A stretch of 64,000 bases of DNA, from positions 146,575 to 210,574 of the forward strand of contig NZ_JAUNLP010000005.1 of the NCBI RefSeq assembly GCF_030532195.1, in the 5' to 3' direction. The position numbers and the translations under genes are program-made. The stretch is from Corynebacterium sp. (GTDB lineage Bacteria; Actinomycetota; Actinomycetes; Mycobacteriales; Mycobacteriaceae). The notes below the pieces were generated by a model. The model searched no databases. It was not told the origin of the DNA and saw only the letters and a list, made by a program, of their open reading frames with translations. Shown here piece after piece: positions 28,099 through 38,500 of this stretch (position 1 is its first letter; each line of letters opens with the position of its first letter).

Positions 28099-29079
28099 TT
28101 ACACCCAGTAGCTGACACGGGAGCGCCAACGCTTCATGGCCGCGAGTGCCAGCAGCAGGCCCACCGCGGTGCAGGCGATGACCACCCACCAGTGGTAGGC
28201 CTCCACCGGCTGGCCGGTCAGTGGGGCGCGGATGATTTCGAGGTAGTGGTACAGCGGGTTGATCTCCGCGATGCGAGCGCGCTCGGCGACCGCTCCGCCC
28301 TGCTCTTCCAAAGTCTTGGTGGTCCACACAATCGGAGTCATGTAAAACACCAGCTGAATGAGCGAATCCAGCAGTGGGGCCACATCGCGGTAGCGCGTGG
28401 CGATAATGCCGAAGAACATGGTCACCCACACACCGTTGACCACCAGCAGTGCCAGTGCCGGGATGGAAAGGAAGAAGTTCCAGCCCAGGTGCGGTCTAAA
28501 GACCAGGACGAGAATCAGCCAGATGACCATGTTGTGCGCAAAGAAGAGCAGTTGGCGCCACACCAGCCGGTAGACGTGGACACTCAGCGCACTGGGCAGC
28601 TGTTTAATCAGCCCCTCGTTTTCAATGAAGACGGTTGCGCCCTCACGGACACAGCCGGAGATGAAACCCCAGATAATCAGGCCGACGGTCACGTGCGGCA
28701 GGAAGTAAGACAGCTCCTGCTGGAACAGCAGTGAGTACAGCAGGCCAAGTGCCAGGGCCATCGCACCGGTGGCGATGGTGATCCACAGTGGGCCGAGCGT
28801 GGAGCGGCGGTAGCGCTGCTTGATGTCCTGCCAGCCCAGCTGCAGCCATAGCTCGCGCTGGCCGAAACCTGTGACCAGGTCCTGCCAGGCGGCACGGAAC
28901 GTGCGGGAGCGCGACTTCATAGCCGGCGCTTCACCTGATGCGTCAATCATGCGTGCGATGTCGCGGCGGAGTACCTCTTCATCACGGACAGTGCTGAGCG
29001 CAGATGAAGCCGGCACGGCGGCATCGGTTTCGGCTGCGCGATCGTCTGCGAGTTGACGGTCATTTTCTTGGTTAGTCAC
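28099..29079 (-). CDS. wzm: ABC transporter permease Wzm (galactan export)
   Basis: 326 residues from GTG 29079. About 65 charged cytosolic residues come first, then six membrane helices of the ABC-2 polysaccharide-export type. GWQDIKQRYRRSTLGPLWI is the conserved amphipathic start of the family, and TRYRDVAPLLDSLIQLVFYMTPIVW is the typical middle loop. First gene of the wzm-wzt-glfT1 run. Confidence 0.93.
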   Translation of the reverse strand: MTNQENDRQLADDRAAETDAAVPASSALSTVRDEEVLRRDIARMIDASGEAPAMKSRSRTFRAAWQDLVTGFGQRELWLQLGWQDIKQRYRRSTLGPLWITIATGAMALALGLLYSLLFQQELSYFLPHVTVGLIIWGFISGCVREGATVFIENEGLIKQLPSALSVHVYRLVWRQLLFFAHNMVIWLILVLVFRPHLGWNFFLSIPALALLVVNGVWVTMFFGIIATRYRDVAPLLDSLIQLVFYMTPIVWTTKTLEEQGGAVAERARIAEINPLYHYLEIIRAPLTGQPVEAYHWWVVIACTAVGLLLALAAMKRWRSRVSYWV

Positions 29080-29429
29080 GTCTCCAAACTACTAGGTAGG
29101 GCGGATTGATTGAATTCTGTCGGCCGCGGGGCGTGGCTTTCTTATAAGCGAAGGTGTCGAATCGGGGTTGGGAGCTTGCCGAAAATTTGCCTAAAATCGC
29201 CGGTTGAATCGCCTTGTCTGGTCTAGAGCAGCCCAGTGTGAGCCGTTCGGCAGCACTTTATGCAATCCTCAGGAATTTGTAAGGTTTAGTAAATGGAGTT
29301 TAAGGATTCTTCTATGACCGGTTGCTCGGATAGACTGGGCTGCAACTAAGATGAGCAACCGACATCATCATTTTTGAAGAGTCGACATAGTTATCGCAGC
29401 TTGACAGCGTAACCGGGGAAAGGGTTTTT
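29080..29429. other. 350-bp divergent gap between wzm and the PLP-fold gene
   Basis: No open frame that looks coding. AT-richer than its surroundings on the right side (TTTAGTAAATGGAGTTTAAGG near 29286), consistent with promoters for both directions. No clear operator, riboswitch or terminator seen. Confidence 0.6.
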
Positions 29430-30698
29430 ATGGCCTTCGATGTGCCAACTACCAGAGGCGCATACACGTCGCTTTCCGACGGATGGACATACCTCAACGC
29501 GGGCAAACGAGCCCAGGTGCCCGAGCGTGTGCTTTCTGCGATGAATTCGGCATTCCGCGCTGCACCAAAGTCCTTGCCGGGCGAAGCTGGCGTAGGTGCC
29601 CACGGGCAGTCCCGCAGCTCCGGTGTGCCGGCAGCCGTGGAGATGACCACGTCGGCACGCCGTGCTTTTGCGGATCTCACTGGCGGCCCCGTCGCCGGTG
29701 TGGTGCTGGGTGCATCCCGCGAGGTGCTCATGCAGCAGTTCACGGCAGCGATGAGCCGTCGCCTGTCGCTGGGCGCCAACCTGGTTATTTCCCGCATCGG
29801 CTCGCAGGTGGTGCATGCGCCACTGCGCCGCGCCGCTGATCTCTATGGTGCGCGTGTGCGCATTGCAGAGGCCGACCTCGCCACAGGTGCACTGCCCGCC
29901 TGGCAGTTCGACAACCTGGTGGATGCGGAAACTCGACTGGTAGTCGTTCCCGCCGCCGACCCCTTCGTGGGCACAATCGCACCGGTTAAGGAAATCGTCC
30001 GTCGCGTGCATGCGAACTCCTCCGCATGGGTGCTGGTGGACGCATCGGATGTTGCTGCGTACCGCGATGTGTCCATGACCAAGCTGGGCGCGGACATCAT
30101 GCTGGTGGACGCCTCTGTGTGGGGTGGGCCAGAGGTATCCGCCCTGGTTTTCAAGGATCCGGCTATGTTCGCGCGGATGACGTCGTTAAGCTACGCGCCA
30201 AATGCGCGCGGCGCGGACCGAATCGAGGTCTCGCCAGTCTCGCCCGCCCTGCTCGGCGGTGTGTCGGAGTCGGTGCAGCACCTAGCGTCGCTGGACAGGG
30301 TGGCGCGTGGTTCGCGCAGGCATCGCATTGAAACGGCGATGCCGCAGGCCTTCCGCTACTTGACGACGTTGTCAGAGCGCCTCATCTCGGCACTGATGAC
30401 CTTGCCGCGGGTGTACATCATTGGCATGGATGCCGAAGATGACTCGTACGCGAGCGTGTCCCGCACGCAGCACATTCCGCGGGTCAGTTTCCTGGTCGAC
30501 GGTGTGCCTGCGGCAACTGTCGTGGGACGTCTGCTGGACAACGGTCTGGTGACCAGTGTGGTCGATGCGTTTGAATCTCCGCTGCTGGAGGCCATGGGCA
30601 TCGATGAGGCAGGCGGTGCCGTGGGGGTTGGGCTGCAGCCGTTTAATACCCCGCACGACATCGATCAGCTCGTGCGTGCGGTGGCATCTCTCGGCTAA
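29430..30698 (+). CDS. Class V aminotransferase-fold protein, apparent lysine loss
   Basis: 422 residues, cysteine desulfurase-like fold (position equivalent of mycobacterial Rv3778c). The first segment AYTSLSDGWTYLNAGKRAQVPERV and LVDASDVAAYRD near 208 fit the fold. At the PLP-lysine site the family pattern S-x-H-K-x-x-G-P reads D-A-S-V-W-G-G-P (residues 227-234), so valine (Val230) stands where lysine is expected. Either another lysine is used or the protein is not a PLP enzyme. GGAAAGGG precedes the ATG. Divergent from wzm; followed by a convergent oxidoreductase. Confidence 0.85.
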   Translation: MAFDVPTTRGAYTSLSDGWTYLNAGKRAQVPERVLSAMNSAFRAAPKSLPGEAGVGAHGQSRSSGVPAAVEMTTSARRAFADLTGGPVAGVVLGASREVLMQQFTAAMSRRLSLGANLVISRIGSQVVHAPLRRAADLYGARVRIAEADLATGALPAWQFDNLVDAETRLVVVPAADPFVGTIAPVKEIVRRVHANSSAWVLVDASDVAAYRDVSMTKLGADIMLVDASVWGGPEVSALVFKDPAMFARMTSLSYAPNARGADRIEVSPVSPALLGGVSESVQHLASLDRVARGSRRHRIETAMPQAFRYLTTLSERLISALMTLPRVYIIGMDAEDDSYASVSRTQHIPRVSFLVDGVPAATVVGRLLDNGLVTSVVDAFESPLLEAMGIDEAGGAVGVGLQPFNTPHDIDQLVRAVASLG

Positions 30699-30710
30699 GA
30701 CCGCATGTGA

Positions 30711-31679
30711 CTAAACGGTCAGGATAATCTTGCCGGTGACAGCGCCGCTGTCGAGCAGGTCGTGTGCCTTGGCGGCATCACGGATATCCATGACCTCATG
30801 AATTTGAGGGATGACGGTGCCGTCGGCAAGCATTGGCCAGACGGTGTCCTCCGTGGCGTTGACGATGCGCGCCTTGTCCTCGACATCGCGGTAGCGCAAG
30901 CCCGTTGCGGTGATGGAGCCGCGCTTATTCAGCAGACGGCCGATGTTGAGCTCGCCCTTAACGCCGCCCTGCATGCCGATGATGATTAGGTGACCATCCT
31001 TGGCCAGTGCCTTGACGTTGCGGTCGAGGTACTTTGCACCCATGATGTCGAGGATGACATCAGCGCCGCCCTCTGCCGCGATGACCTCTTCGAAGACGTC
31101 TTCCTTGTAATTAATCAGGATGTCAGCGCCGAGCTCCTTGCACTTGGCCAGCTTTTCCGCGGAACCGGCGGTGACAGCGACACGAGCGCCCAGCTGCTTA
31201 GCCATTTGGATAGCGAAGGTGCCGATGCCGCCTGCGCCGCCGTGCACCAGCAGCAGGTCACCTTCCTTCAGGCCGGCAACCATGACGACATTGGAGAACA
31301 CCGTGCAGGCGACCTCCACAATGGAAGCGGCCTCAGTAAAGGAGTAGCCCTCCGGCAGCGGCAGAATCTGGCCTGCCGGCACCGCGACCTTCTCGGCATA
31401 AGCACCGCCTGAAAGCAGGCAGCACACCTCATCGCCCACCTTCCAGCCGGCCGAGTCACCCTTGACCTGCTCAATCACACCGGCACACTCCAGGCCGAGA
31501 ATGTCAGTGACACCCTTCGGCGGTGGGTAGTGGCCAGCTGCTTGCAGCAGGTCAGCACGGTTAACACCAGCGGCCTTGACCTTGACCAAGACCTGCCCGT
31601 CCTCGAGTACGGGATCTGGGGCATCGGCCCATTCCAGGGCGCGGGGATTGGAAAGATCAGTCTGAATGATTGCCTTCAT
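30711..31679 (-). CDS. NADPH:quinone oxidoreductase (zinc-free MDR family)
   Basis: 322 residues from ATG 31679 (MKAIIQTDLSNPRALEW). GroES-like N-terminal domain, then a Rossmann fold with HGGAGGIGTFAIQMAKQLGA near residues 148-167. The cysteines of zinc-dependent alcohol dehydrogenases are absent. It resembles PIG3/QOR enzymes that reduce quinones with NADPH. A longer frame to 31982 is open but would cross the tRNA-Ser gene and is rejected. Equivalent to Rv3777 in neighbourhood. Confidence 0.9.
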   Translation of the reverse strand: MKAIIQTDLSNPRALEWADAPDPVLEDGQVLVKVKAAGVNRADLLQAAGHYPPPKGVTDILGLECAGVIEQVKGDSAGWKVGDEVCCLLSGGAYAEKVAVPAGQILPLPEGYSFTEAASIVEVACTVFSNVVMVAGLKEGDLLLVHGGAGGIGTFAIQMAKQLGARVAVTAGSAEKLAKCKELGADILINYKEDVFEEVIAAEGGADVILDIMGAKYLDRNVKALAKDGHLIIIGMQGGVKGELNIGRLLNKRGSITATGLRYRDVEDKARIVNATEDTVWPMLADGTVIPQIHEVMDIRDAAKAHDLLDSGAVTGKIILTV

Positions 31680-31840
31680 AACCCACAACGGTAGCGAAAA
31701 ATTCGGCTTTGCATGCGGTATTTGCCCACAGTGGGTAGTGATAAATTCAGCCATGTTGACCGGCGCTTTCGTCGCAGGCGCAGGGTAATTGCAAGGCAAT
31801 TTGTCGCCTAACGACGGCATGCGGTTATGATGTTGACGTT

Positions 31841-31925
<85 letters not shown>

Positions 31926-31933
31926 CAAGAGGA

Positions 31934-31966
31934 TACCCTCGGTAGTTGTTCTACCGGGGGTTTTCC
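31934..31966 (+). terminator. Rho-independent terminator after tRNA-Ser(TGA)
   Basis: CCCTCGGTAG / CTACCGGGGG stem with a TTGTT loop, followed by TTTTCCTGTTTTT. Confidence 0.85.
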
Positions 31967-32147
31967 TGTTTTTGAGGGGCAAAATTTTCTGGACTTTGGT
32001 CGTGGCGGTTTAACTGTTGCAGTTCAGTTCAGGACGAGTATTGCTAATAAAAGCAGTACAGTCCTGGCATCAAAACCGGTAAACTCAGAACCGCTGTATG
32101 TAAGCAGTGGCATACTTGCGAGCGGTATTGAAGGAAACGATCTGACA

Positions 32148-32951
32148 ATGGCAACGAATCGGAGTGACCACTCGGACAATCCGTTTGAGGAGTGGGACAA
32201 CAATAATTCGTCTGAGGAGCAGGCCAACACTCCGGCCGAGTCTGCCGATGAGTGGGGTCTTCCTCAGTCCGGGGCTGGAGATCAATCCTCTACGGATACG
32301 CCTCCGGCTGCGTGGAGTGCGGTGAATGATTCTTCCTACAACGCGCAGTACACCGAGCAGCCGCAACAAGGGCAATATTCACAGCAACCGCAACAGCCAC
32401 AAGAACCGTACCGCCCGGAGCCCTATGTTCCGAGCCCAGAAATCGGTCCGGCACCCAGCCCAAACAATGACAATCGTGGTTTGACCATTGCCGTTATTGT
32501 TCTGGCTATTATCGCGGTCGCGCTGCTCGTCGGCGCCATGGCATTTTTCTACTTCTCCAATTCCAAGGGCTCGACGACGGCCAGCAACAACGCTTCGTCG
32601 CAGGTGAAGTCCGCAAGTAGTGAAAACTCTCCCGAGTCCTCGACGACGCAAAAGCGTCGCGCTGAGAACTTCCAGCCACCGTCTAGCTGGCGTCACTGTT
32701 CCGGTTCGGGCGATCCCGGCGACCTGAACTTGGTCTATGCCGAGGATGTTGGCGGCAACATCACCAGTTGTCCGTTTGCCACTAACGTTCGCAACGCATT
32801 CGTTGAGCACTACCGGATGACCAACAAGCTCGACGGCACCATTACTGCCAACAGTCCCACCACGGGCAAGACCTACACCATGACCTGCCGCGATGATGGG
32901 GAAGTGGTCACCTGTACCGGCGGCACGAATGCGACGGTGCACATTGTCTAA
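32148..32951 (+). CDS. Hypothetical membrane-anchored protein with extracellular Cys domain
   Basis: 267 residues. The cytosolic N-terminal 105 residues are Asn/Gln/Pro-rich and disordered (QQGQYSQQPQQPQEPYRPEP). One membrane helix lies at about 111-136 (TIAVIVLAIIAVALLVGAMAFFYF). A Ser/Thr linker and a small C-terminal domain follow, with cysteines in HCSGSG, TSCPFATNVRNAF, TMTCRDDG and VTCTGG, probably two disulfides outside the cell. The same small domain is found in many actinobacterial surface proteins; its role is unknown. It overlaps the following lipoprotein gene. Confidence 0.82.
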   Translation: MATNRSDHSDNPFEEWDNNNSSEEQANTPAESADEWGLPQSGAGDQSSTDTPPAAWSAVNDSSYNAQYTEQPQQGQYSQQPQQPQEPYRPEPYVPSPEIGPAPSPNNDNRGLTIAVIVLAIIAVALLVGAMAFFYFSNSKGSTTASNNASSQVKSASSENSPESSTTQKRRAENFQPPSSWRHCSGSGDPGDLNLVYAEDVGGNITSCPFATNVRNAFVEHYRMTNKLDGTITANSPTTGKTYTMTCRDDGEVVTCTGGTNATVHIV

Positions 32952-33828
32952 GCGTCTGTCACGTATCGCTCTAACCACCGCCATGGCCGCAACGCTGGGG
33001 CTCAGCGCCTGCACCATCGGAGGAGGCGACGAGGCTGCCACTCCATCGCCAACGCTTGACGACGGCTCCAGCGGCAACTCCTCCCGCGAGGCAACAGCTC
33101 CCGGTGAATTGCCCCGCAAGGTCATCGCGGCTGTTGAAGACGTACAGGAGGAATACGGCGGTATTGCCGGTGTGGCCGTGGCTACGCCCGGCAAAGATTC
33201 GAATGTGGCGGACACCGGAGAGTTCACCACTGGGCCGGCTTGGTCTACCTCCAAGGTGCCAGTTTCTATCGCCGCGGTGCGTCAATATGGCATGACACCG
33301 CAGGTAGAGGCGGCAATTACCATCTCGGATAACGATGCTGCAGAGGCCACCTGGTACTCCCTTGGCGACGATGCCACTGCCGGTGCCACCACTGATGAAA
33401 TTCTCCGCGAAGGCGGGGATGAGTCCACTGTCATGGGCACTGATCGCGTCCGGGAGCAGTACACCGTTTTCGGTCAAACTCAGTGGGACCTTGATGACCA
33501 GGCAGTTTTCGGTGCCAATATGCAGTGCATTGAGGCAGGCCCAGAGGTGGCGGAGCTCATGGGGCAGATTGCTGATGAACAAGCCTATGGCCTCGGCCAC
33601 ATCCCGAATGCCCACTTCAAGGGCGGCTGGGGGCCGGACGACGAAGGTATCTACCTGGTCCGTCAATTCGGCTTTATCCCAGGTGAGAAGCCAGGCACTT
33701 TCATTGGTATCGCCATTGCCGCACAGCCTGATGACGGCAGCTATGAAACCGGTCAGGAGATGCTGAACGACATCGCCAAGGCCATCGCAGACAGCGACAT
33801 CACCGCAGGGCGCGCCGGTTCCTGTTAG
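32929..33828 (+). CDS. Lipoprotein with beta-lactamase-like serine hydrolase motifs
   Basis: 299 residues from ATG 32929, overlapping the previous gene by 23 bp. A signal peptide ends in the lipobox LGLSAC. The mature part shows the three penicillin-recognising motifs in order: STSK (Ser106, Lys109), SDN (133-135) and KGG (231-233). The gap between the first two is 27 residues instead of about 60 in class A enzymes, so the helical domain is reduced and antibiotic hydrolysis is doubtful. Similar lipoproteins of unknown role exist in mycobacteria. Coupled to the preceding membrane protein. Confidence 0.8.
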   Translation: MRRCTLSKRLSRIALTTAMAATLGLSACTIGGGDEAATPSPTLDDGSSGNSSREATAPGELPRKVIAAVEDVQEEYGGIAGVAVATPGKDSNVADTGEFTTGPAWSTSKVPVSIAAVRQYGMTPQVEAAITISDNDAAEATWYSLGDDATAGATTDEILREGGDESTVMGTDRVREQYTVFGQTQWDLDDQAVFGANMQCIEAGPEVAELMGQIADEQAYGLGHIPNAHFKGGWGPDDEGIYLVRQFGFIPGEKPGTFIGIAIAAQPDDGSYETGQEMLNDIAKAIADSDITAGRAGSC

Positions 33829-33863
33829 TGCGCTGGCGGCCTGCCGTCTTGTGCCGTAGCCGA

Positions 33864-35003
33864 CTAGCGCTCAATACCGAGCGCCGCGAGCAGCTGCGCG
33901 GTTTCCTCCGCAGTAGTGATGGTGATTCGCGCACCTTCACCGGCAAAGCAGCGAATCAGCACGCCACGCTGCGCAAGTAGCTCACCGAGTTCCGAGGTGG
34001 TTTCCACCGTGACGTCGTCAAGCGCCTGCAAATCAGCAATCCGAGACTCGTCGATCCAAATGAAGTTCGACTGCGAGTTCGGCAGCACCGTCTCGCGCCC
34101 CGTTGCGGCGTTGATGGCCTCTGTGACTGCCACGCGCTGCTCACGGACCTCCGCAATCCGACGTTCCAGCTCCTCCTGCGCAGCCAGCGATGCAACCGCG
34201 GCCTTCTGCGCCACCGTGTTCACAGAGAACGGAATGGCGACCTTATTAACGGCCTCTACCAGTGCCTTTGAACCGAACATGTACCCCACGCGCAGCCCCG
34301 CCAGACCGTAGACCTTGGAAAACGTGCGCAGGCCCACCAGATTCGGGTACTTACCAATCAGCTGATCTGCCAGCGGTGTGGTCTGTTTCGTCTGCTTATC
34401 GACGAGCTCAATGTATGCCTCATCGAGAGCAACCACGATATCGCCCGGGACCTTGGCCATGAACTCCTCAAAAGCCTCACGAGTAATGGTGGTACCCGTC
34501 GGGTTATTCGGATTACACACGAAGATCAGGCGCGTGCGCTCCGTGATTGCGGCGGCCAGCCCCGGAAGATCATTGCGGCCTTCCGAATCCAGCGGAACCG
34601 GCACCGGGGTAGCACCTGCGACGCGAGCGAGGATGGGGTAGGCCTCAAAGCTGCGCCATGGGAACACGACTTCATCACCATCGGTGCAGGTGGCTTCGAC
34701 GAGTTGCAGACACAGTGCGGAGGAACCGCAGCCCACTGCCACCTGCTCCATGGGCACACCGAGGTGCTCACCCAGACGCGTGCGCAGCTCTACCGCGCCC
34801 ATATCCGGGTAGCGGTTCGGGCTCGTGGCCGGGTTAGTAAGGGCCTCTGAAATTGCTGCAGCAACCGATGGCAGCGGTGCCTGCGTCATTTCATTGGATG
34901 CAATCTTCAGCGCGCCGGGCACTGCTTTGCCCGGAACATAGACCGGAACCTGTTCGAGGTCGGCGCGGGTTTTCGGCTGTACTGGCGATGCATCGTTGGT
35001 CAT
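33864..35003 (-). CDS. pat: Histidinol-phosphate/aromatic aminotransferase (Pat/HisC2 type)
   Basis: 379 residues from ATG 35003 (MTNDASPVQPKTRADLEQVP). Class I/II PLP fold with CNPNNPTGT near residue 165 and the PLP lysine in RTFSKVYGLAGLRVGY near residue 227. The early KIASNEMTQAPLPSV segment is typical of HisC-like enzymes. In corynebacteria the copy outside the his operon acts on phenylpyruvate or prephenate, so aromatic amino acid synthesis is likely; tyrA lies 7 kb away. ATG 35009 is an alternative start. Confidence 0.88.
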   Translation of the reverse strand: MTNDASPVQPKTRADLEQVPVYVPGKAVPGALKIASNEMTQAPLPSVAAAISEALTNPATSPNRYPDMGAVELRTRLGEHLGVPMEQVAVGCGSSALCLQLVEATCTDGDEVVFPWRSFEAYPILARVAGATPVPVPLDSEGRNDLPGLAAAITERTRLIFVCNPNNPTGTTITREAFEEFMAKVPGDIVVALDEAYIELVDKQTKQTTPLADQLIGKYPNLVGLRTFSKVYGLAGLRVGYMFGSKALVEAVNKVAIPFSVNTVAQKAAVASLAAQEELERRIAEVREQRVAVTEAINAATGRETVLPNSQSNFIWIDESRIADLQALDDVTVETTSELGELLAQRGVLIRCFAGEGARITITTAEETAQLLAALGIER

Positions 35004-35126
35004 ACGCATAACTGTAGAGCATGGCCCGGATTGGTTAGCATGCAATCCCAGCTGTTTTGCTTTTCATTTCTGCTTTTCTGTAGGATTGTCTGCGGTAATT
35101 TGGTCTTACCGATTACCAGTGGTTTT

Positions 35127-35218
35127 GGAGGCGTGCCAGAGCGGCCGAATGGGGCTCCCTGCTAAGGAGTTGCCTGTCTTGCGACGGGCCGGAGGTTCGA
35201 ATCCTCTCGCCTCCGCCA
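35127..35218 (+). tRNA. tRNA-Ser (anticodon GCT)
   Basis: Acceptor GGAGGCG pairs with CGCCTCC; the anticodon GCT sits in CTCCCTGCTAAGGAG. A long variable arm and T-arm GGAGGTTCGAATCCTCT are present, and the CCA end is encoded. Three bases separate it from the following tRNA-Arg, so the two are co-transcribed. Confidence 0.96.
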
Positions 35219-35221
35219 CAA

Positions 35222-35294
35222 GCGCCCGTAGCTCAACGGATAGAGCATCTGACTACGGATCAGAAGGTTAGGGGTTCGAATCCCTTCGGGCGCA
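35222..35294 (+). tRNA. tRNA-Arg (anticodon ACG), copy 1
   Basis: Acceptor GCGCCCG pairs with CGGGCGC; the anticodon ACG lies in CTGACTACGGATCAG. 73 bases, no encoded CCA. It is identical to the gene at 39392, and the identity extends 17 bases past the tRNA (to 35311). Confidence 0.96.
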
Positions 35295-35300
35295 CAATGC

Positions 35301-35335
35301 AGACCCGCACCTTGTTGGTGTGGGTCTTTTTGTTG
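35301..35335 (+). terminator. Rho-independent terminator after tRNA-Ser/tRNA-Arg
   Basis: AGACCCGCACC / GGTGTGGGTCT stem with a short TTGTT loop and a TTTTTGTTG tail. The left arm is identical to that of the terminator at 39471. Confidence 0.9.
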
Positions 35336-35410
35336 TGCGCGCTTTTCTCGCCAGTACCTCCATCACCCCCACACAGCCGTTGGAAGGCCGAATCCGGTTA
35401 GCCTGGCTTT

Positions 35411-35432
35411 GTACTTGGTCAGTACTTGGTCA
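35411..35432. repeat. 11-bp tandem repeat in purL leader
   Basis: GTACTTGGTCA twice without gap, about 125 bp before the purL start. It may be a regulator site or a slip. No purine regulator box known to me matches it. Confidence 0.6.
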
Positions 35433-35555
35433 ATCGAGCCTTCCACCCCGCGCCGTCCCGCGTGGCCTCGCGCGCGTGGGGGACATTTTCCTAACCTGAA
35501 CAGTTGCAATAGACTTAGACCCCGGTTGACCCCCGTATCCCTGATAGGAGCCTTG

Positions 35556-38500
35556 ATGGACGCCCGTCTTGCCGTTCGCCGTAAACCCGAGTTCCGCAAT
35601 GAGGAAGCCACGCTGCTGCCCTCGATCGGACAGAACGGGGAGGTGGCAATCTTCTATCTCTACGATGCCTTCGACGTAACAGAAGAGGACCTCACCGCAC
35701 TGCGTGAGTCGGTTGTTGCCGATTCGCGTGTCGACGAATTGGTTGAGCTCCCAGCACCGGCAGAGCTGGGTCACTACCTTGCGGTTGAGCCACTGCCTGG
35801 TCAGTACGAACAGCGCGCCGATGCCGCCGAGCAGGCCCTGCGCCTGCTCCGTCCAGACACCAAGGCGCAGATCACCTCGGCCACCCTGTACGTCTTCGAC
35901 GCTCCGGTAAATGAGGCCGTGCGCTCTTTCCTCATCAACCCGGTCGAGTCGGGGGAGAAGAACCTCAACGTCCTGCGCCGCCCGAGCATGGGCGAGATTG
36001 AGCCGCTCAAGGAATATGCGGACTTCAACGAGCTGGACGACGAAGGCCTGACCGAGTTGCTGAAGGCCGATGGCATGGCCATGTCCCTGGCGGACCTGAA
36101 GACCATCCAGGATTACTTCCGCTCTGAGGGCCGCACGCCGACCGAGGTTGAGCTGTCTGCACTGGATACCTACTGGTCGGATCACTGCCGCCACACCACC
36201 TTCAACACCGAGCTGACCTCGATTGATAACAATGAGCCACGCTTTGCCGCGCAGCTCGACCGCGCGCTTCGCCGCTACGACGAGCTCCGCGAGCTCAACG
36301 GTCGTACTCACAAGCCGCGCACCCTGATGGACATGGGCACCATCATGGGCCGTGAGCTGCGCCGCACCGGTGTCATGGATGATCAGGAGGTCTCCGAGGA
36401 GATCAACGCCTGCTCCGTCTACGTCGACGTCGAAGGCGATGACCGCAAGTGGCTGCTCATGTTCAAAAATGAGACCCACAACCACCCGACCGAAATCGAG
36501 CCATTCGGTGGTGCTTCCACCTGCCTGGGCGGCGCAATCCGTGACCCACTGTCCGGCCGCTCCTGGGTTTACCAGGCCATGCGCCTGTCCGGTGCAGGCG
36601 ATATCAACACTCCGCGTGAGCAGACTCTCGAGGGCAAGCTGCCACAGCGCGATATCTCCTCGCGCGCAACGGCTGGTTACTCCTCCTACGGCAACCAGAT
36701 CGGTCTGGCCACCACTGGTGTGCGCGAGCTGGTCCATCCTGGATACGTCGCCAAGCGTCTTGAACTCGGTGCCGTCGTTGCGGCCGCCCCGGCTGAAAAC
36801 GTCAAGCGCCTGGAACCCGCGCCGGGCGATGTCGTGATCATGCTTGGCGGTCGTACGGGCCGTGACGGCGTCGGCGGCGCGACCGGTTCGTCCAAGGCGC
36901 ACGATGAGGAGTCGCTGGGGCGTTCCGGCGCCGAGGTGCAAAAGGGCAACCCCGTCAACGAGCGTAAGATTCAGCGCCTGTTCCGCCGCGAGGACGTTGC
37001 GAAGAAGATTGTCCGCTGTAACGACTTCGGCGCTGGTGGCGTGTCTGTCGCCGTTGGTGAGCTGGCTGATTCCATCGACATCCACCTCGAGCGCGTGCCG
37101 CTGAAGTACGCCGGCCTGAACGCGCGCGAGATCGCAATCTCCGAGTCCCAGGAGCGCATGGCGCTGGTCGTGCGTCCGGAGGATGCGGACTTCATCATCG
37201 CCGCTGCTGCAGAGGAGAACCTCGAGGCAGTCGCGCTGGCGGACATCACCGACACCGGGCGTCTGCGCATGTTCATGGGCGATGAGGTCGTTTTCGATCT
37301 CTCGCGCGAGTTCATCGACACCAACGGCGCCGACCGTTCCCAGAGCGTCGAAATGGTCGCGGCCGAGGGCACCGCGCAGCAGACCCCGACGAGCGTGCTG
37401 GAGGCCCTGCGCGCGGCATCGGCGGGCTCCCAGGAGGGCATGATTGAGCAGTTCGACTCGACCGTCGGCCGCTCCACCGTTCTCATGCCGTACGGCGGCG
37501 CATCGCAGAAGACCGACGAGCAGGCATCCATTCAGACGCTGCCTGTGGACGGCGGAACTACGACGGCATCAATCATGACGTGGGGTTACTCGCCATCGCT
37601 TGCCGACGAATCCCCGTACCTCATGGGTGCGTATTCCGTGGTCGAGGCACTGGCCAAGCTCACTGCTGGCGGTGGCGACGCGCGCGGCGCATGGCTGAGT
37701 GTCCAGGAGTACTTCCAGCGTCTGGACCAGGACCCGCAGCGTTGGGGCGAGGTCACTCAGGCGCTGCTCGGCCTGCTGGAGGCGCAGGATGGTTTCCAGG
37801 TCGCAGCCATTGGTGGCAAGGACTCCATGTCCGGTACCTATGGTGAAGACCTGCACGTGCCAGCTACTCTGGTGACCTTCGCGGTTGCGGCAATGGATGA
37901 GTCCGAGGCGGTCTCCGCTGCTATTCCGGCTGGTGAGCACGACCTGTACCTGTTCGCTCACGCGCCGCTGGAGTCCGGGGAGCCGAACTACGCCCAGCTC
38001 AATGACCTGTTCGCGGCTGTGCGCGAGCTGCACCCGACTGCGGCTGCGGCTTCGGCTGTCACTGGTGCGGGCCTGGGTGCGACCTTGGTCAACATGGCCG
38101 TGGGCAATGGCGTGGGCGTGAACGCTTCGCTGGTCGAAGCTCCGCTGGGTTCCATTGTGGTTGCAGTTCCGGCTGGTCAGAAGGTTGACGGTGCGGAGAA
38201 GATCGGCTCCACCGACGCTTCTGGCACCTTCACCTTCGGTGAGGAGTCCTTCTCCGTCGCCGAGGCGCTTGAGGCACTCGAGTCCGGTTACCGCGAGGTA
38301 TTCCCGCTCAACGAGTACGAGGGCGAGCAGCTACCGGAGTTCGCAGCTCAGGTTTCCGACCGCGAGACCGAGCTGAAGAGCCCGGCCAAGAAGGATGTTC
38401 ACGTTCTCCTCCCGGTCTTCCCGGGTACCAACTCTGAGTACGACATGGCCGAGGCCTTCGTCGCCGCCGGTGCGTCCTACGAGTTCCACGTAATCCGCAA

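Noticed and set aside
35430..37085. 551-codon open frame opposite purL
   Set aside because: Same reason; it ends within the purL leader and has no ribosome site.
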